Shown piece by piece: positions 60,601 to 64,000 of a DNA stretch of 64,000 nucleotides; within the stretch, counting starts at the first letter, position 1; every line of letters begins with the position of its first letter. This DNA is from Flavobacterium sp. (GTDB lineage: Bacteria > Bacteroidota > Bacteroidia > Flavobacteriales > Flavobacteriaceae). The notes below the pieces were generated by a model, which saw only the letters and a list, made by a program, of their open reading frames with translations, searched no databases and was not told the origin of the DNA. The stretch covers positions 1,417,871-1,481,870 of the forward strand of contig NZ_CP136574.1 in assembly GCF_035195345.1 (NCBI RefSeq). Direction: 5' to 3'. Position numbers and translations under genes: made by a program.

Positions 60601-62187
60601 GTCACCCGATTTGAAATAATAATCTTGATTTGGCATCCCATAACGATAACCCCGTCCGCGACCAATTGGTGTAGCTTGTTTTTCACCATCTTTTACACAC
60701 AATAAAATATCGTGCGCATTGGCATCTTCTTTATTAACATAGTAGGTATTGTTAGTTGCAACTAACTTCACATTGTGCTTTTTAGCGAAAGCCATTAATG
60801 TTTGATTAACCCGATTTTCGTCTTCTTGTTTGTGACGCATTACTTCCAAATAGAAATCGGAACCAAATTGCTCTTTCCACCATATCAAAGCTTCTTCCGC
60901 TTGACTTTCGCCTACATTTAGAATTTTACTTGGAATTTCTCCGTATAAATTTCCTGATAAAACAATGATATCTTCTTTGTATTGCTCTACTATTTTTCTA
61001 TCGATACGAGGCACGTAATAGAAACCATCCGTATATGCAATGGAAGACATTTTGGCTAAATTGTGATAGCCTTTTTTATTTTTTGCCAATAAGACCACTT
61101 GGTAACCGTTATCTTTTTTGGTTTTATCTTTATGATCGTCACAGATATTGAACTCGCAACCAACAATAGGTTTGATTTCCGTTTCAGTTGGTTCTTCTCC
61201 TGCTTCAATTGCGGCTTCAATTTTTGCTTTAGCGGCTTTATTATGATTCATAACGGCGCTTACAAAATGGAAAGCGCCCATCATGTTTCCTGTATCGGTC
61301 ATCGCAACCGCTGGCATTTTGAATTTTGCCGAAGCTTTTACTAAATCATTAATTGCAATAGTAGATTGTAAAACCGAAAACTGTGTGTGATTGTGTAAAT
61401 GTGCGAAAGACGCCTCTTTTAAATCTGATTTTACTTCTTCTGAAATGGTTGTTTGAACTTCCTCTTGTTCAATTTTTTTCAAACGCGCTCTAATTTCCTC
61501 AGAGGCTTTTTTCAGATTGATATGTTTTAATCCAATTAATTGGATTTCGCCCAGATTTTTTTCTCGGAAACTTCTTAAATATTCAGGTGTTACATCTAAC
61601 TCTTCTTTGGTAAAAACTTCTCTTTTGATTAATTCTAAAAAACAACGAGTTGTAGCTTCCACATCGGCAGTTGCATTATGCGCTTCTGCAAACGGGTGGT
61701 TGAAAAGATATTGATGTAATTCTGTTAATGTTGGTAATTTGAATCTTCCACCACGACCACCTGGTAATTTTAATAAGTTGGCAGTGATTTCGGTACATGT
61801 ATCCAAAACCGGCATTTTAGACATATCGGAACCAATGCTCATACGATGAAATTCACATCCCATGATATTGACATCAAATCCTACATTTTGTCCAACGATG
61901 AATTTTGTTTTGGAAAGTGCAATATTGAATTTTTCTAAAACTTCCGATAAAAGTATTCCTTGCTCCATTGCCAATTCAGTAGAAATACCATGAATTCTTT
62001 CGGCATCATAGGGAATATTAAATCCCTCCGGCTTTACCAGATAGTCTTGATGTTCGATCAGATTTCCCATTTCATCGTGCAACTGCCATGCTATTTGAAT
62101 ACAACGAGGCCAGTTGTCAGTATCGGTAATGGGTGCTGTCCAACTCTTAGGTAATCCGGTGGTTTCGGTATCGAAAATTAAATACAT
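57664..62187 (-). CDS. dnaE: DNA polymerase III alpha subunit with fused N-terminal exonuclease
   Basis: 1507 aa. Residues 1-190 form a DnaQ-like 3'-5' exonuclease of the DEDDh type: LIFDTETTGLPK (Exo I), GQNVGFDVNIM (Exo II) and EAHNATADVEAT (Exo III). Then come the PHP domain (FAHLHNHTQFSVL), palm (GPGRGSAAGSAVAYCLG; PDIDIDFDDEGRG), fingers and thumb, a helix-hairpin-helix region, and an OB domain (FGGIVTNVQHRTAKNGKGWA). Replicative proofreading may thus be covalent, unlike the separate DnaQ of E. coli. The C-terminus is the usual small domain. It is a single gene. Confidence 0.97.
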   Translation of the reverse strand: MYLIFDTETTGLPKSWTAPITDTDNWPRCIQIAWQLHDEMGNLIEHQDYLVKPEGFNIPYDAERIHGISTELAMEQGILLSEVLEKFNIALSKTKFIVGQNVGFDVNIMGCEFHRMSIGSDMSKMPVLDTCTEITANLLKLPGGRGGRFKLPTLTELHQYLFNHPFAEAHNATADVEATTRCFLELIKREVFTKEELDVTPEYLRSFREKNLGEIQLIGLKHINLKKASEEIRARLKKIEQEEVQTTISEEVKSDLKEASFAHLHNHTQFSVLQSTIAINDLVKASAKFKMPAVAMTDTGNMMGAFHFVSAVMNHNKAAKAKIEAAIEAGEEPTETEIKPIVGCEFNICDDHKDKTKKDNGYQVVLLAKNKKGYHNLAKMSSIAYTDGFYYVPRIDRKIVEQYKEDIIVLSGNLYGEIPSKILNVGESQAEEALIWWKEQFGSDFYLEVMRHKQEDENRVNQTLMAFAKKHNVKLVATNNTYYVNKEDANAHDILLCVKDGEKQATPIGRGRGYRYGMPNQDYYFKSGDEMKQLFVDLPDAIINIQEIIDKVEAYSLYRDVLLPKFKIPDEFEVPEDAEDGGVRGENNYLRHLTYLGAEKRYPELTDDIKERIDFELLTISNSGYPGYFLIVQDFIAEARKMDVSVGPGRGSAAGSAVAYCLGITNIDPIKYDLLFERFLNPDRVSMPDIDIDFDDEGRGRVMQYVIDKYGKNQVAQIITYGKMATKSAIRDTARVLDLPLFEADRIAKLIPGMMPSKWNLARFLAEEEGEVKKALRSEEFDRVKELIGIANSEDLAGETIQQAKVLEGSMRNTGIHACGVIITPSDITNFVPVTTAKDSDLYVTQFDNSVAESAGLLKMDFLGLKTLTLIKDTVKLVKYRLGIDLDPDNFPIDDQKTYELFQRGETVGVFQYESPGMQKYMKDLKPTVFADLIAMNALYRPGPLEYIPSFVRRKNGEEEIKYDLDACEEYLAETYGITVYQEQVMLLSQKLAGFSKGDADVLRKAMGKKQIDVLNKMKPQFINQAAEKGHDPVILEKIWKDWEAFASYAFNKSHSTCYAWIAYQTAYLKAHYPAEYMAAVLSNNMNDIKQVSFFMEECKRMGLAVLGPDVNESYYKFTVNENYAVRFGIGAVKGVGANAVDTIVQNRKEAPYKSIFDLAKKIDLRAANKKAFESLALAGGFDGFTETHRAQYFHHDGDGITFLEKAIRYGSKFQENENSSQVSLFGDASEVQIAEPQVPPCDEWSTMEKLAKEKEVVGIYISGHPLDDYKFEMKYFCSTKLESLKNLEQHLGKNLSFGGIVTNVQHRTAKNGKGWATFVLEGYDESYEFRIFDEEYLKYRHFLLQNQFVYFKINVKEGWVNRETGKKSDPRIQFLDAKMLADVLPTFAKKLILMFPINEVKEHVITELNQIFSENKGDNSVTFEVMELDRIKKALEEIPVVAPLDIEEDIVNESGEVAEMEIEVPVEKEEIIVKTKLSMPSRKLKVKISSELLQELERLQVNFKLN

Positions 62188-62290
62188 CTATCTGATAATT
62201 AAGCAAAAAATAAATTTCTTTTACACTTTTGAATAAAAACAAAAATACATTTTAAGTTAATGAATGCCAATTTAAGTTATCAACAAAAAC

Positions 62291-62322
62291 AAAAAACCAC
62301 CTGAATTACTCCAGATGGTTTT
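62291..62322 (-). terminator. Rho-independent terminator
   Basis: AACCATCTG / CAGGTGGTT (minus strand; one G-U) then a T-run, after the lipoprotein gene that ends at 62343. Confidence 0.85.
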
Positions 62323-62342
62323 GATATATTTTAAAAAGCTAA

Positions 62343-63035
62343 TTATTGACCTAGTGGCACTTTATAAAAATGTCCTTCAGAAAAAGTAATTACTTCACCA
62401 TCACTATTAACTGCATTCAATTTAAATGTTCCTGTAAATAAACCATTTGAAACTTCTTCAATTTCAATTTCTCCATTACTTTGTTGGATATTTACTACTT
62501 TAAAAGTGGCATTATTATCTCCTCCTACAATAGTAACAACATCATCTGGAGCGTACCCAATTCCTCTAGCCACCACTGTAATAGAAGTAACTGTTCCATT
62601 AGTTGTTTTCGTTGCCACTCTTAACCCTGAACCTGAACCACCAATTGTTTGTGCTCCATTTGCATTAGCTTGATATGATGTTCCTCTAGTTATCATTGGA
62701 GAGACTTTAAACGCAGGGCCAGTATATAACCCTGTATCATAAAAATCTGAAGAGTTATTAATATCTCTTGTGTAAGTTGCGAAATTATCCTGATCTATAG
62801 TTCCTAAAATATAAACACCAGGATCAGTACTTGATGTTTCCAAGGTAACTGTTTCATATTGATTAAAGGCTGTAATAATCATTCCTCCATCTGCACTAAC
62901 AGAGACCCTTGCGTCATTTGCTTTCCAATAAACATCATTTTTTTTTGCTAAAAAAGCAGGGGTATTTGTTTTAATGTCTTGCTCGCAAGAAGTAAAGAAA
63001 ATCGCAACAAATAGTAAAGAAAATATTTTTTTCAT
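62343..63035 (-). CDS. DUF6252-like lipoprotein
   Basis: 230 aa from ATG 63035 (MKKIFSLLFVAIFFTSCEQD, lipobox Cys at about 17); the frame is open 63 bases upstream through the promoter region, which is unlikely to be translated. The mature part (FLAKKNDVYWKANDARVSVS ... GMIITAFNQYETVTLE ... YILGTI) resembles DUF6252. An insert with GYAPDDVVTIVGGDNNATF looks like a beta-helix or tail-fibre-like repeat. Surface or periplasmic; function unknown. A -7 element TATTTTTG lies at 63075-63068 on the minus strand. Confidence 0.65.
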   Translation of the reverse strand: MKKIFSLLFVAIFFTSCEQDIKTNTPAFLAKKNDVYWKANDARVSVSADGGMIITAFNQYETVTLETSSTDPGVYILGTIDQDNFATYTRDINNSSDFYDTGLYTGPAFKVSPMITRGTSYQANANGAQTIGGSGSGLRVATKTTNGTVTSITVVARGIGYAPDDVVTIVGGDNNATFKVVNIQQSNGEIEIEEVSNGLFTGTFKLNAVNSDGEVITFSEGHFYKVPLGQ

Positions 63036-63154
63036 TTTATTTTTCCTGAATAAATTAATATAGGTAACAAAAATAACTTTTTTATTGAAAACAAACACAT
63101 TTTACAAGAAAAAATATTTTAACATTACTTATACATTTGTATTGCAAAGTTTTA

Positions 63155-63162
63155 TATATTTG
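63155..63162 (+). promoter_or_regulatory. -7 promoter element of rpsP-rimM
   Basis: TATATTTG (TAnnTTTG) 47 bases before the rpsP ATG. Confidence 0.6.
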
Positions 63163-63209
63163 CACCCTTAAATAACCGGGGTCGAGAACCTCAAATTAAT
63201 CACAAGATT

Positions 63210-63776
63210 ATGTCAGTAAAAATTAGATTACAAAGACACGGAAAAAAAGGGAAACCTTTTTATTGGGTTGTTGCAGCAGATGCAAGATCAAAAAGAGATG
63301 GTAAATTCTTAGAGAAAATCGGAACTTACAATCCAAACACTAACCCAGCTACTATCGATTTAAACATCGAAAAAGCAGCAGAATGGTTACACAATGGTGC
63401 TCAGCCAACTGATACCGCAAGAGCAATTTTATCTTACACAGGGGCTTTATTAAAGCACCATTTAGATGGAGGAGTTCGTAAAGGCGCTTTAACTCAAGAA
63501 CAAGCTGATGCTAAATTAGCAACTTGGTTAGAAGAAAAAGCTGGTAAAGTTGATGCTAAAAAATCTGGTTTATCTAAAGCAGAGGCTGATGCAAAAGCAA
63601 AAGCATTTAAAGCTGAACAAGAAGCAAACGCAAAACGTATTGCTGCTCAAGCTGAAGCTGCGAAAGTAGAAGAAGTAGCTGAAGAAGCTCCAGCAGAAGT
63701 AACTGAAGAAGTAGTGGAAGCTGCTGCTGAAGAAACTCCAGCTGTTGAAGAAAACAACGAAGAAACTCAAGCATAA
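63210..63776 (+). CDS. rpsP: 30S ribosomal protein S16 with acidic C-terminal extension
   Basis: 188 aa. Residues 1-80 are the S16 core (VKIRLQRHGKKGKPFYWVV, KIGTYNPNTNPATIDLN, ILSYTGALLKHH). The remaining 100 residues are a Lys-then-Ala/Glu-rich extension (KAEADAKAKAFKAEQEANAK ... EEAPAEVTEEVVEAAAEE), much longer than in E. coli S16 (about 82 aa) but common in Bacteroidota. rimM follows after 15 bp, the conserved order. Confidence 0.96.
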   Translation: MSVKIRLQRHGKKGKPFYWVVAADARSKRDGKFLEKIGTYNPNTNPATIDLNIEKAAEWLHNGAQPTDTARAILSYTGALLKHHLDGGVRKGALTQEQADAKLATWLEEKAGKVDAKKSGLSKAEADAKAKAFKAEQEANAKRIAAQAEAAKVEEVAEEAPAEVTEEVVEAAAEETPAVEENNEETQA

Positions 63777-63791
63777 TTTTATAGCGATTCC

Positions 63792-64000
63792 ATGCGTAAA
63801 GAAGATTGTTTCTATTTAGGTAAAATCGCAAAAAAATTTAGTTTCAAAGGGGAAGTATTGGCGTATTTAGACACCGACGAACCCGAATTGTATCAAAATT
63901 TGGAATCAGTTTTTGTTGAAATCAACAAAAGTCTGGTTCCATTTTTTATTGAAAGTAGTTCACTTCACAAAGAAAAATTCTTACGTGTTCGATTTGAAGA
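63792..64000 (+). CDS. rimM: 16S rRNA processing protein RimM, N-terminal part (3' truncated by window edge)
   Basis: 69 codons from ATG 63792 to the window end. [20 protein letters not shown] (F-x-G-K-I...G-x-x-G) and [25 protein letters not shown] (read in parts) are the RimM N-terminal domain. RimM binds S19 and helps 30S head maturation. Its position after rpsP supports the call. Confidence 0.93.
   Translation, partial: MRKEDCFYLGKIAKKFSFKGEVLAYLDTDEPELYQNLESVFVEINKSLVPFFIESSSLHKEKFLRVRFE

Noticed and set aside
63570..63831. Open frames antisense to the rpsP tail
   Set aside because: Low-complexity Leu/Phe/Ser-rich products caused by the Ala/Glu-rich codons of the S16 extension.

Overview
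The window looks like a chromosomal segment of a low-GC Bacteroidota, most likely a member of the Flavobacteriaceae (Flavobacterium-like). The reasons are: promoters of the TAnnTTTG (-7) type with an upstream TTTG, lineage-typical genes (DUF4301, DUF4407, GxxExxY, DUF3127, thiamin-type TonB receptor under a TPP riboswitch, DnaE with a fused N-terminal exonuclease, S16 with an acidic Ala/Glu tail), lipoproteins with a Cys after a short signal, and intergenic repeat families of the kind I know from Flavobacterium genomes. This is inferred from the sequence; no database search was run.

Layout. 1-2.1 kb: 3' part of polA, then a broken gene for a small secreted protein. 2.3-20.0 kb: a very AT-rich accessory cluster with a nucleotidyltransferase, three cobalamin-binding-type radical SAM enzymes, a radical SAM/SPASM enzyme, three SAM methyltransferases, a secreted protein with a CxxCH haem motif, a GT2 glycosyltransferase, a polytopic GT87-like protein, a flippase, a carbamoyltransferase-SxtJ-DUF5989 module and two SGNH-type hydrolases. 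Together they could build, modify and export an unusual carbamoylated glycolipid or surface glycan. The product is unknown, and this is the best candidate for an undescribed system here. 20.0-23.1 kb: SdpR/SdpI-like pair with an operator palindrome, a serine-hydrolase and a PnuC-like protein. 23.1-24.1 kb: a LacI regulator. 24.3-27.1 kb: rplM-rpsI-rpsB-tsf translation genes, with a structured rpsB leader.

27-34 kb: housekeeping (queuosine precursor transporter, tag, VF530, aat, DUF3127, flavin reductase, orphan histidine kinase, SH3-type secreted protein, HIT, greA) and a degenerate Rieske-like lipoprotein. 34.3-36.7 kb: thiamin-type TonB receptor under a TPP riboswitch. 36.8-40.6 kb: a compact minus-strand operon of a phosphopantetheinyl transferase, GGGP synthase, PnuC, DUF4301 and ArfB. 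40.8-44.6 kb: ahcY, DUF4407, PH/SHOCT protein, MmcQ/YjbR. 44.6-46.9 kb: a tightly overlapping three-gene cassette around a ComEC-like metallo-beta-lactamase-fold protein, functionally unassigned and possibly defence-related. 46.9-48.7 kb: cyclase-family protein carrying a palindromic repeat inside its gene, and a GxxExxY gene bracketed by inverted repeats.

48.7-64 kb: hemW, ruvC, a flippase-like membrane protein, a GT2, a TonB-domain pair, DUF456, NDH-2, tRNA-Asp, DUF58, trxA, dnaE, a DUF6252-like lipoprotein, rpsP, and the start of rimM. A recurrent theme is short intergenic repeat families that in three places have become part of coding sequences in frame (TonB receptor signal peptide, GT2, cyclase). 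No rRNA, CRISPR array, transposase or prophage was seen.
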